Source of the DNA: an uncultured Oscillospiraceae bacterium
Lineage (GTDB): Bacteria; Bacillota; Clostridia; Oscillospirales; Oscillospiraceae
Assembly (NCBI GenBank): GCA_910588975.1
Contig: CAJUSE010000027.1
Coordinates: forward strand, 1 to 28,888
DNA: 28,888 nt
Direction of reading: 5' to 3'
Position numbers and translations under genes: made by a program. Below the pieces are notes generated by a model. It was given only the letters and a program-made list of their open reading frames with translations. It ran no database searches and was not told where the DNA came from. Shown here piece by piece: positions 1 to 8,326 of this stretch. Every line of letters starts with the position of its first letter. Within the stretch, counting starts at the first letter, position 1.

Positions 1-493
1 TCTCCACGTTGTTGGTGGCGTGGGCGCCGCCGTTGAGGATGTTCATCATGGGCACGGGCAGCTGCTTGGCGTTGGCGCCGCCGATATAGTTATACAGAGA
101 GGTGCCCAGCGCGGCGGCGGCGGCCTTGGCGCAGGCCAGGGAGGCGCCAAGGATGGCGTTGGCGCCCAGGCGGTCCTTGTTGGGAGTGCCGTCCAGCTCA
201 ATGAGCATCTTGTCGATGGCCACCTGGTCCAGCACATTGGTGCCGATGAGGGCCTCGGCAATCTCACTGTTCACATTGGCAACAGCCTTCTCCACGCCCT
301 TGCCCATATAGCGGCTCTTGTCGCCGTCACGGAGCTCACAGGCCTCATAGATGCCGGTGGAGGCGCCGGAGGGAACGGCGGCACGGCCCACAGTGCCGTC
401 CTCCAGATAGACCTCCACCTCCACAGTGGGGTTGCCCCGGCTGTCCAGGATCTCCCGGCCCAGCACGTCCACGATCTCGATGATCTGCTTCAT
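1..493 (-). CDS. eno: Enolase, N-terminal part (runs off the left edge)
   Basis: Phosphopyruvate hydratase converts 2-phosphoglycerate to phosphoenolpyruvate in the cytoplasm. Translating the minus strand from the ATG at 493-491 gives 164 residues without a stop. It begins MKQIIEIVDVLGREILDSRG and continues with GNPTVEVEV, the flexible loop PSGASTG, ELRDGD, GKGVEKAV, GANAILG and PMMNILNGGAHATNN, which together identify the N-terminal domain and the start of the barrel of enolase. The family is about 430 residues, so roughly the last 60 percent lies outside the window. A GAGGAG ribosome site lies about 8 bases upstream of the ATG. It is the last visible gene of the minus-strand glycolytic cluster, 144 bp downstream of gpmI. 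No convincing promoter was found in that gap, so co-transcription with gpmI is inferred. Identification is very secure. Confidence 0.97.
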   Translation of the reverse strand, partial: MKQIIEIVDVLGREILDSRGNPTVEVEVYLEDGTVGRAAVPSGASTGIYEACELRDGDKSRYMGKGVEKAVANVNSEIAEALIGTNVLDQVAIDKMLIELDGTPNKDRLGANAILGASLACAKAAAAALGTSLYNYIGGANAKQLPVPMMNILNGGAHATNNVE

Positions 494-637
494 GATTGCA
501 TATCTCCTCTCGTCATTGATAATGCCCCCCCGGGGCCGGTAAACAAAATTTACTGGGTCTCTTGATACACATGGGGTGCAGTCTGTCCGCAAGGCTGTTA
601 TGCTTCCGAAGATGGGGCTCCCCCGCAGGCCCTTGCT

Positions 638-2152
638 TTACGCTTCAATAAGGGTCTCCCCGCTCATCTCCCGGGGCTTGGCCAGCCCCATGAGGTCCAG
701 CATGGTGGGAGCGATGTCGCTGAGCTTGCCGTTGCGCAGCTTCACGTTGGCCCCAACCAGGTAGAAGGGGACAGGGTTGGTGGTGTGGGCGGTGTAGGGG
801 GTCTCCCCGTCGCTTTCCAGCATCTGGTCGGCGTTGCCGTGATCGGCGGTGATAAGGGCCACGCCACCCATCTTCTGGGTGGCCTCCACCACCAGTCCCA
901 CACACTCATCCACCGTTTCGGTGGCCAGCCGGGCGGCTTCGTAGACCCCGGTGTGGCCCACCATATCGCAGTTGGCAAAGTTGAGGATGATAACGTCATA
1001 CTCCCCGCTCTCGATGCGCTTCACCGCCTCGGCAGCCACCTCCCGGGCGGACATGTCCGGCTTCAGATCGTAGGTGGGCACCTTGGGGGAGGGGATGAGG
1101 GCCCGGTCCTCCCCGGGGAATACCTGCTCCACCCCGCCATTGAAAAAGAAGGTGACGTGGGCGTACTTCTCGGTCTCGGCGATGCGCAGCTGGGTCAGGC
1201 CCAGAGAGGCGATATACTCGCCAAAGGTGTTCTCCAGCTTCTCCTTGGGGAAAGCCACCGTGACGCCCGGCATGGTGGCGTCATACTCGGTGGTGCAGAC
1301 GTACTGGACGGGGATGGGCTGCCAGGGTAGCTGGCCGAAGGCGGGATCCACAAAGCAGCGGGTGATCTCCCTGGCCCGGTCGGGGCGGAAGTTCATGAAA
1401 ATGATGCTGTCCCCCTCGTCCACCCCGGCGTAGTCGCCGATGATCACAGGGACCACGAACTCGTCGGTGACCCCGGCGTCATAGGAGGCCTGCACGGCCT
1501 CCACAGCGCTGTCACAGGCGTCACCCTGGCCCAGGGCGATGGCGTCAAAGGCCTTCTGCACCCGGTCCCAGCGCTTGTCCCGGTCCATGGCGTAGTACCG
1601 GCCGGAGACGGTGGCAATGGCGGCGTTGCCCAGCTGGGCGCACTTGTCGGCCAGCTGCTCCACAAAGCCCTTGCCCGACTGGGGGGGCACATCCCGGCCA
1701 TCCAGGAAGGGGTGGACGTAGACCCGCTTGAGCCCCTGCTCCTTGGCCATGTCCAACAGGGCAAAGATGTGGCTGATGTGGCTGTGGACGCCGCCGTCGG
1801 AGAGCAGGCCAAAGACGTGGAGGGCGGTGCCCTTGTCTTTGCAGGCGTTCATGGCGGCGAGATAGGCCTCGTTGCGGAAGAAGTCCCCGTCGGCGATGGC
1901 CTTGGAGATCCTGGGCAGGTCCTGAAAGACCACCCGGCCGGCCCCGATGTTGGTGTGGCCCACCTCCGAGTTGCCCATCTGGCCCTCGGGCAGGCCCACG
2001 TCCAGCCCGGAGGCGGACAGCTGGCAGCCGGGGCAGGTCTCAAAGACCTTTTCCAGGAAGGGCTTTCTGGCGTTGGCGATGGCGTTGCCGGCGGTGTCGG
2101 GCCGCAGGCCAAAGCCGTCCATAATAATTAGCGTGGTCGGTGTTTTACTCAT
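638..2152 (-). CDS. gpmI: 2,3-bisphosphoglycerate-independent phosphoglycerate mutase
   Basis: This enzyme interconverts 3- and 2-phosphoglycerate through a phosphoserine intermediate and needs two metal ions, usually manganese. The 504-residue product has the full family length (about 510). Visible motifs are the metal site MDGFG (Asp12), the catalytic serine in GNSEVGH (Ser62), DGRDVPP, the SGRYYAMDRD segment of the inserted domain, and the C-terminal metal site TADHGNAD (His438). The start is the ATG at 2152-2150, with an AGAGGT ribosome site about 8 bases upstream. It lies between tpiA (upstream, 408 bp away) and eno (downstream, 144 bp away), so it supplies the step just before enolase. 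The long gap to tpiA is filled by hairpins, which may separate or process the transcript. Identification is secure. Confidence 0.98.
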   Translation of the reverse strand: MSKTPTTLIIMDGFGLRPDTAGNAIANARKPFLEKVFETCPGCQLSASGLDVGLPEGQMGNSEVGHTNIGAGRVVFQDLPRISKAIADGDFFRNEAYLAAMNACKDKGTALHVFGLLSDGGVHSHISHIFALLDMAKEQGLKRVYVHPFLDGRDVPPQSGKGFVEQLADKCAQLGNAAIATVSGRYYAMDRDKRWDRVQKAFDAIALGQGDACDSAVEAVQASYDAGVTDEFVVPVIIGDYAGVDEGDSIIFMNFRPDRAREITRCFVDPAFGQLPWQPIPVQYVCTTEYDATMPGVTVAFPKEKLENTFGEYIASLGLTQLRIAETEKYAHVTFFFNGGVEQVFPGEDRALIPSPKVPTYDLKPDMSAREVAAEAVKRIESGEYDVIILNFANCDMVGHTGVYEAARLATETVDECVGLVVEATQKMGGVALITADHGNADQMLESDGETPYTAHTTNPVPFYLVGANVKLRNGKLSDIAPTMLDLMGLAKPREMSGETLIEA

Positions 2153-2252
2153 AAAATACCTCTATTCTGAAAGGAACGGGAGAAGCCCCGCCCCTATAAA
2201 GGGCATAGGCGGATATATACAAATAGCTGCCCCTATACCCCCCGTGCCCGGA

Positions 2253-2504
2253 AACCCGCTACGAAGTGCGGGTTGGAGGCGTAACGCCTGAAGCAGAACA
2301 GCTTTGGGGTGTTTCCAAAGAGGGGCGACCGCAGTCGGCCCCTCTTTGGTCGTCAAGAGGGGGTCCAGGGGGAGACCATCGAAAGTCTCCCCTGGTGCTT
2401 TTCTGGGGTCGCAAGGCGCCGGTGGCGCCTGCCCTGCGACTGACCGAGCCGGTAGGCGAGACGCTCGAGGGGGCTTTCTTTTCCAGAAAAGAAAGTCCCC
2501 TCGA
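2253..2504. repeat. Tract of six consecutive hairpins between tpiA and gpmI
   Basis: The 408-bp gap between tpiA and gpmI holds at least six inverted repeats in a row. They are 2253-2274 (7 bp stem), 2277-2289 (AGGCG TAA CGCCT), 2315-2349 (12 bp stem plus an inner 3 bp), 2365-2394 (11 bp with one bulged G), 2408-2440 (GTCGCA/TGCGAC enclosing GGCGCC/GGCGCC) and 2465-2504 (19 bp stem with one G-T pair and a 2-base loop). None is followed by a clear T-tract on the minus strand, so they are not ordinary terminators. No convincing gene was seen here. They could be extragenic palindromic repeats, mRNA-processing or stabilising structures, or a remnant element. Confidence 0.8.
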
Positions 2505-2540
2505 ACCCCACCCACCTGCTAAGGTGGAACCACCGGGCCG

Positions 2541-2561
2541 GTACAGGGGCCGGCCCCTACT
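2541..2561. repeat. Short palindrome of the TAGGGGC type
   Basis: GTACAGGGGC CGGCCCCTAC is a near-perfect palindrome that ends flush with the tpiA stop codon. The minus strand reads GTAGGGGCCGGCCCC. The same TAGGGGC / GGCCGCCC vocabulary recurs at 9338-9358 and, in a much longer form, at 22623-22705. A related half-site (TATAGGGGCGGGGC on the minus strand) lies near 2180-2197. Confidence 0.55.
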
Positions 2562-3334
2562 CACTCCTGATTGGCGGCGTTCACGATCTCCACCAGCTGG
2601 TCGGCCTTCAAAGATGCGCCCCCAATGAGACCGCCGTCAATGTCGGGCTGGCTGAGCAGCTCGTAGGCGTTGGCGGCGTTCATGCTGCCGCCGTACTGGA
2701 TGGTGACCGCCCGGGCCACCCGGGCGCCGTAGAGCTTGCGGATGATGGTGCGGATGGTCTGGCAGACCTCCTGGGCCTCCTGGGCGGTGGCCGTCTTGCC
2801 CGTGCCGATGGCCCAGATGGGCTCGTAGGCAAAGACCACGTGGCGCATCTTCTCGGCGGGCACGCCAGCCAGGGCACACTTGACCTGATAGGTGATAAGC
2901 TCCAGGGTGACCCCCAGCTCCCGCTGCTCCAGGCTCTCGCCCACGCAGACGATGGGCCGCAGGCCGTTGTCCAGGGCGGCCTTCACCTTCTTGTTGACGG
3001 TGAAGTCAGTCTCGTTGTAATACTGCCGGCGCTCGGAATGGCCGATGACCACGTACTTCACGCCCAGGTCCTTGAGCATCTCGGCACTGACCTCACCGGT
3101 GAAGGCCCCGGAGGACTCGTAGTGGCAGTTCTCGGCGCCGATGGACACCTTGGCGTCCTTGAACAGCCGGCCGGCGGCCTGAAGATTGACAAAGGGCACG
3201 CACAGCACCACCTCACACCACTTGGGCCGGCCCAGAATGGGCTTGAGCTCTTCGGCGAAGGCACGGGTCTCGGTGAGGGTCTTGTTCATCTTCCAGTTGC
3301 CGGCGATGATGGTCTTGCGATATCTTGTATTCAT
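2561..3334 (-). CDS. tpiA: Triosephosphate isomerase
   Basis: Interconverts dihydroxyacetone phosphate and glyceraldehyde-3-phosphate as a cytoplasmic TIM-barrel dimer. The 257-residue product is of normal length. It shows AGNWKMN with catalytic Lys15, VIGHSERR with the electrophile His99, and AYEPIWAIGTGKTA with the catalytic base Glu171. The phosphate-binding C-terminal loops QYGGSMN and GGLIGGASLK are also present. It starts at ATG 3334-3332, after pgk and the 300-bp gap that carries the duplicated pgk tail. Its stop codon abuts the palindrome at 2541-2561. It is read with pgk, gpmI and eno as part of the lower glycolysis cluster. Confidence 0.98.
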   Translation of the reverse strand: MNTRYRKTIIAGNWKMNKTLTETRAFAEELKPILGRPKWCEVVLCVPFVNLQAAGRLFKDAKVSIGAENCHYESSGAFTGEVSAEMLKDLGVKYVVIGHSERRQYYNETDFTVNKKVKAALDNGLRPIVCVGESLEQRELGVTLELITYQVKCALAGVPAEKMRHVVFAYEPIWAIGTGKTATAQEAQEVCQTIRTIIRKLYGARVARAVTIQYGGSMNAANAYELLSQPDIDGGLIGGASLKADQLVEIVNAANQE

Positions 3335-3430
3335 TGGGGTTTGACTCCTTATCTTTTTATGTGTGAACGGGATTTATGGTTCCCGGTAAGACCAGATGGG
3401 ACAGAACAAATAAAGCAGAATAGAAGGGAC

Positions 3431-3502
3431 TCAGGCATCCAACAGGCAGGCAACACCAGGCAGTTCTTTGCCCTCCATGAATTCCAGAGAAGCACCGCCG
3501 CC
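3431..3502 (-). pseudogene. Second, diverged copy of the last 23 codons and stop of pgk
   Basis: This 72-bp stretch reads on the minus strand as GGGASLEFMEGKELPGVACL followed by LDA and a TGA stop. That is residue for residue the same as the end of the intact pgk at 3636-3707. The two DNA copies differ at about a dozen positions, all synonymous. The stray copy uses codons such as GCT, TCT, GGT and GTT where the intact gene uses GCC, AGC, GGG and GTG. Upstream of the 23 codons the frame no longer resembles phosphoglycerate kinase. It is best read as a leftover 3' end from a recombination that swapped most of pgk, or as the far end of a small element inserted into the pgk tail. Confidence 0.85.
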
Positions 3503-3635
3503 TCGTCGAAGCAAAGTCCGCTTACTCCGTTTCCGCCTGTGGCGAAAACTGCGCTCGCTCCCTTGCTTTTCCTCTCCCCACAAAATCTTCGATTTTGCAG
3601 GGACCCCGGAGAGCACCGGCATCGGCGCTGTGGCA
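3503..3635. other. 133-bp spacer with two hairpins between the two pgk 3' ends
   Basis: This segment lies between the intact pgk stop and the duplicated tail. It contains a hairpin at 3529-3549 (GTTTCCGCC TGT GGCGAAAAC, one mismatch) and another at 3581-3597 (CAAAATC TTC GATTTTG, perfect). An open frame crosses it on the minus strand (70 codons from 3643, fused to the duplicated tail). It has no ribosome site or family resemblance that I recognise, so I do not call a gene. The arrangement of direct repeat, structured spacer and direct repeat suggests a small inserted element. Confidence 0.5.
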
Positions 3636-4913
<1,278 letters not shown>

Positions 4914-4934
4914 AGATGGGTTTCCTCCTTACTT

Positions 4935-5453
4935 TCAAAATAAAGGTTGGGGAAAAGGCTTGTCAGGGTGGGCCATTTCGCCCTGGGCAAGCAGGCCGGG
5001 GAAGCCGGTCTGCCGCAGGGCCTCATAGGCCATAATGGCCACGGCGTTGCTCAGGTTGAGGCACCGGGCCTCGCTGCGGATGGGGATCCGCAGGCAGCGG
5101 TCGGGATAGCGCAGACGAAATTCCTCGCTGAGACCGGCGGTCTCCTTGCCGAAGAACAGCCAGCACCCGTCCCGGAACTGGACCGAGGGGTCCACATAGC
5201 TCCTGGCCCCCTTGCTGGTGGCCAGCCAGAGATCCTCCGGCTGTTCTGCCTGAAACAATTCATCCAAACTGTGCCAGACGTGGAGGTCCACCAGGTGCCA
5301 GTAGTCCAGCCCCGCCCGCTTCACTGCCTTGTCGCTGATGTCAAAGCCCAAAGGCTCCACCAGGTGAAGGCGGATGCCGGTGGCGGCGCAGGTCCGGGAA
5401 ACATTGCCTGTGTTCTGGGGGATCTCCGGTTCCACCAAAACGATATTGAGCAC
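4935..5453 (-). CDS. trmL: tRNA (cytidine/uridine-34 2'-O)-methyltransferase, SPOUT family
   Basis: Methylates the ribose of the wobble base of certain leucine tRNAs with S-adenosylmethionine. The 172-residue product begins LNIVLVEPEIPQNTGNVSRT, the family's first conserved block. It carries the SPOUT knot motifs LFFGKETAGL and RIPIRSEARCLNLSNAVAI towards the C-terminus, with the usual short length of TrmL/YibK. The start is GTG 5453-5451, with an AGGGGGTGA ribosome site just upstream. It is the first gene after the promoter at 5483-5511 and lies 21 bp from pgk, so a tRNA-modification gene leads the glycolytic transcript. The position often held by gapA or its regulator in Firmicutes is taken by trmL here. 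Confidence 0.93.
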   Translation of the reverse strand: MLNIVLVEPEIPQNTGNVSRTCAATGIRLHLVEPLGFDISDKAVKRAGLDYWHLVDLHVWHSLDELFQAEQPEDLWLATSKGARSYVDPSVQFRDGCWLFFGKETAGLSEEFRLRYPDRCLRIPIRSEARCLNLSNAVAIMAYEALRQTGFPGLLAQGEMAHPDKPFPQPLF

Positions 5454-5482
5454 AGTGTCACCCCCTTAAACTCGCAACGCCT

Positions 5483-5511
5483 ATTGTACCCCATTTGGGC
5501 AATGATTTCAA
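5483..5511 (-). promoter_or_regulatory. Sigma-A promoter of the trmL-pgk-tpiA-gpmI-eno cluster
   Basis: On the minus strand TTGAAA (5511-5506), a 17-base spacer and TACAAT (5488-5483) precede the trmL start by about 30 bases. This is one mismatch from consensus in the -10 box, with optimal spacing. It is the only good promoter seen upstream of the glycolytic genes. Confidence 0.82.
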
Positions 5512-5668
5512 CAAAAAAACGATGAAAAAACGAAAAAAGAAAGGCCTTTTCTTGACAGATGGGATATTTTTCGGTGTGTTTGATGGGCGGCTGCCGGGAA
5601 ACCGCCGCAAAATGCTCCCGTCCCTACCCCTTTGCTCCAGCGCAGGGGGCTTTCGGTGAAAAAGAGAG

Positions 5669-5703
5669 AAAAAAGGACCTGCGGAGGGGTCCCACAGGTC
5701 CTT
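5669..5703 (-). terminator. Rho-independent terminator of the CpdB-like gene
   Basis: Read on the minus strand, AAGGACCTG (5703-5695) pairs with CAGGTCCTT (5681-5673) around a 13-base loop and runs into a T-tract (5674-5669). It lies 17 bp past the stop of the 5720-7990 gene. The rest of the gap to 5511 is low-complexity A-rich sequence with no gene seen. Confidence 0.82.
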
Positions 5704-5719
5704 GGAGGGGCGATTTTTG

Positions 5720-7990
5720 TTATTTGGCGGGGATCATGGGAACCACCACGGCCATGGCGGTCTCCATGGCGGCAGTGGTGAGGGGGGCCTGGGGGGCGAA
5801 GTTGCCGGCGGCGTCGGGGGCGAGGTAGCCTTGCTTCACATTCCACATGAGGGCGTCGGCGGCCCAGGTGGAGGTGTTGGCGGCGTCGGTATAGGGCACG
5901 CCCACAGCCCAGGCGCCCACGGGACCCTGCTTCCGTGCCTGGTCGTAGCGCAGCAGCATCACAAGGGCCTGCTCCCGGGTGATGGGCTCGTCGGGCATGA
6001 CGTCGCCGGCGCCGTTGCCCAGAACGATCCCCTGGGTCACCGCCCACTGCATGGCTCCGTCAACGGAGCCGTCATAGTCGGCAAAGACGGCCACGGCGGG
6101 GTCGGCGGGGGTGGCGGGGAAACCGGCGGTCTTGTAGAGGGTGGAGATGAAGGCGCTCCGGCTCACCGGGGCCAGGGCCTCGGCACTGGTCCGGGCGCTG
6201 AGGGTCCAGTGGCTGCGGGCCTGGGGGGGCGTGATGTCCTTGCCCTGGGCAGTCAGGGCCTTGATATACTCGGCGATGATAAGGGTGACGCTGCCGCCGC
6301 TGCTTCCGAACTCGGGGGAGACACTGGCGTCCCACAGCACCTGGGGAGCGCCCACGGTGATGCCGGTGATGTCGTACCAGCCGTAGGCATCGCCGGCGGC
6401 GTTGGCGCTGAGTCGGTAGGAGTTGACGGCCACCTTGAACTTCTGCTCGGCGGTGACCGGCTTGCCCTGGTAGATCATGTTCTGTACCCGCCGGCCCACC
6501 TCGTTGCCCAGATAGACGTCGTAGCTGATGCCGTAGAGCTCATCGGTACCGAAGCCGCCGCCGGTGATGGTGCCGTCAGCCTCCACGGTGTAGTCCTGCA
6601 CGCACTTCTCCAGCCAGTCCTTGAGCTGCTGGCCGGTGGCCTCGATCATGTAGAGGGTGTTGTTGTCGTACTTATAGAAGGAGTAGCAATCCTTCAGGCT
6701 GATGGGGGCACTGTCATTCTCCCTCAGAAGCTGGCCGATGGCGAAGTCCTTGTTGGCCACAGGGGAGGCCAGGGACACGTCGGCCCCGGTGGCCCAGAGC
6801 TGGGCCTCGTGGACAAGGTTCATGGTGTCGCTCTCCACATGGAACAGGTCGGTCACGTCGTCCCACTCTCCTGAAAGGGTGCCGATCTCCTGCTCCACAA
6901 AGGGGACAGTGCGCTCATAGTAGGGCTCCATGATGGCCTTGAGCCCGGGGTCGTTCTCGTACTCGGTAAGAGACAGGTTCTCGCTCTGCCCCACGGTGAA
7001 GGAGCCGTCGGCCTTGACGGTGAGCACCGTCTTGGTGAGGGTGGAGGTGCCCCCGTTGACCACGGTGACCTCCCGGCCCTCGGCGTTGGGGTGGGTGGAG
7101 ACCCCCGCCACATGGTTGTGGCCGGCCACCACCAGGTCGATGCCGGTGGTGTTTTCCACCAGGTGGTAGACCTGGTTTTCAGCGGAGAAGTCGCCGGTGA
7201 CCTCACCAAAGGTCTCCTCCCCGGCGCCGTAGGCCCCGTCTCCCTCGCCCGAGTGGGCCAGGACGATGACGAAGTCGCACTTCTCCTCCTCCTTGAGCAC
7301 CTTCTTCCAGTAGTTGTTCCACTCAAAGGCATAGGTACGCTGGGTGTTGTCGGCGTGGACAAAGTCGGCCCCCTCATAGTGGCTGGAGGGATCCCAGTTG
7401 GGCACGTTCACATTCTCAAAGCCCAGGATGCCCACCTTGAACTCCCTGTCCCCCACCGCATAGGTCCGGGTGGTGTAGGGCTTGAGCTGGCTCTGCTGAC
7501 TCTCCACATTGATGTAGTTGGCCACCAGCAGCTCCACAGGGGTGCCGGGATAGGTGTCGGTGGCGTCGGCCAGAATGTCCATGTAGCGCTGCTGGACGTC
7601 CATGGAGAAGTTGAACTCATGGTTGCCCAGGGTGGCGGCGTCATAGCCGCAGTAGCGCAGGCAGATGGCCATGGGGTTGTCCGCCCCCTGCTCCATGGTG
7701 ATGTTGTAGGAGATGATGGGGGTGCCCTGAATAATGTCGCCGTTGTCCAAAAGAAGGGTGTGGTCCACGCTCTTCTTCTCCTGGGCCATGGCGGTGGGGA
7801 TCTTCAGCAGGCTGTTGGTCACCTCTTTGCCCGTGATGGGGTTGACGTCATAGCACTTGCCGTGCATGTCGGTGGTGGAGTAGATGCCGATGGTGATGTC
7901 CTCGTCCCTGGCGGCCCAGGCCCCTGTGGAGAGACCCAGCACCAGAGCGGCGGACAGAGCCCCGGCCAGGATACGCTGGAAGGATCTCAT
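5720..7990 (-). CDS. Secreted CpdB-like 2',3'-cyclic-nucleotide phosphodiesterase/3'-nucleotidase with C-terminal SLH region
   Basis: A 756-residue exported metallophosphoesterase that should release phosphate from extracellular (cyclic) nucleotides. After a signal peptide (MRSFQRILAGALSAALVLGL, cleavage near AWA-AR) the calcineurin-like domain shows TDMHG, DNGDIIQG, LGNHEFNF, LAHSGEGD and AGHNH, all metal-binding blocks. The second domain has LASPVANKDF, ISLKDCYSFYKYDNNTLYMI and ATGQQLKDWLEK. This pattern is typical of CpdB rather than of 5'-nucleotidases, which have NGGGIR there. The last 150 or so residues carry SLH-like repeats (FADYDGSVDGAMQWAVTQGI, PITREQALVMLLR) for cell-wall attachment. 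I take the ATG at 7990-7988, with an AAAGGGG ribosome site upstream. A TTG at 8011 would add seven residues in front of the signal peptide. It has its own promoter and terminator. Confidence 0.88.
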   Translation of the reverse strand: MRSFQRILAGALSAALVLGLSTGAWAARDEDITIGIYSTTDMHGKCYDVNPITGKEVTNSLLKIPTAMAQEKKSVDHTLLLDNGDIIQGTPIISYNITMEQGADNPMAICLRYCGYDAATLGNHEFNFSMDVQQRYMDILADATDTYPGTPVELLVANYINVESQQSQLKPYTTRTYAVGDREFKVGILGFENVNVPNWDPSSHYEGADFVHADNTQRTYAFEWNNYWKKVLKEEEKCDFVIVLAHSGEGDGAYGAGEETFGEVTGDFSAENQVYHLVENTTGIDLVVAGHNHVAGVSTHPNAEGREVTVVNGGTSTLTKTVLTVKADGSFTVGQSENLSLTEYENDPGLKAIMEPYYERTVPFVEQEIGTLSGEWDDVTDLFHVESDTMNLVHEAQLWATGADVSLASPVANKDFAIGQLLRENDSAPISLKDCYSFYKYDNNTLYMIEATGQQLKDWLEKCVQDYTVEADGTITGGGFGTDELYGISYDVYLGNEVGRRVQNMIYQGKPVTAEQKFKVAVNSYRLSANAAGDAYGWYDITGITVGAPQVLWDASVSPEFGSSGGSVTLIIAEYIKALTAQGKDITPPQARSHWTLSARTSAEALAPVSRSAFISTLYKTAGFPATPADPAVAVFADYDGSVDGAMQWAVTQGIVLGNGAGDVMPDEPITREQALVMLLRYDQARKQGPVGAWAVGVPYTDAANTSTWAADALMWNVKQGYLAPDAAGNFAPQAPLTTAAMETAMAVVVPMIPAK

Positions 7991-8047
7991 GCTTCTCGCC
8001 CCTTTTTCCAAAATGTATAGTGGTAGATTTCATATCTGTCTGCTTAC

Positions 8048-8076
8048 ATTATAAAGGAAACGGGGGGAAATAGCAA
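8048..8076 (-). promoter_or_regulatory. Promoter of the CpdB-like gene
   Basis: The minus strand reads TTGCTA (8076-8071), 17 bases, then a perfect TATAAT (8053-8048), about 58 bases upstream of the ATG. Spacing is optimal and the -35 box matches at four of six positions. Confidence 0.75.
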
Positions 8077-8139
8077 CAGAAAACGCTGTCGATGTGAGGG
8101 GAGTTTTGGTGGGAATTTGTGGGAGGGAAGAGAGAAAAC

Positions 8140-8164
8140 AAAAAACCCTCCGGCATTCGGAGGG
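8140..8164 (-). terminator. Rho-independent terminator at the end of the psuG transcript
   Basis: The minus strand reads CCCTCCG AATGC CGGAGGG followed by six T residues (8145-8140). It lies about 160 bp past the psuG stop, after four further hairpins, and upstream of the next gene's promoter. Confidence 0.8.
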
Positions 8165-8173
8165 AGAGATAGT

Positions 8174-8306
8174 GTGAAAGGGGACCGTCAGGGTCCCCTT
8201 TCACCCATTTCAATGAAGCGTTTGAACTCGTGGAACGAGTTCAAACTGCGGCCCCAAACTGTCACGACAGTTTGGGGCCGGGCAGAGCTTATCTCTGCCC
8301 GGCCCC
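8174..8306. repeat. Four tight hairpins in tandem downstream of psuG
   Basis: Four strong inverted repeats lie end to end. They are 8174-8204 (GTGAAAGGGGACC stem, 13 bp, perfect), 8220-8246 (GTTTGAACTCGT stem, 12 bp, 3-base loop), 8249-8280 (CGGCCCCAAACTGTC stem, 15 bp, 2-base loop) and 8274-8306 (GGGGCCGGGCAGAG stem, 14 bp, 5-base loop). The last two share 8274-8280, so they cannot both form in one RNA molecule. Together with the terminator at 8140-8164 they form the 3' region of the psuG message. No gene is present. Confidence 0.85.
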
Positions 8307-8326
8307 GGGTGTGGGATTGGATCCTC

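Noticed and set aside
518..546. Internal promoter before eno (TTGTTT, 17 bases, ATTATC on the minus strand)
   Set aside because: The -10 box is a poor match, and the spacer is a run of C and G.
2266..2628. 120-codon plus-strand frame across the tpiA-gpmI gap
   Set aside because: Made of hairpin arms and runs into tpiA on the other strand. No ribosome site.
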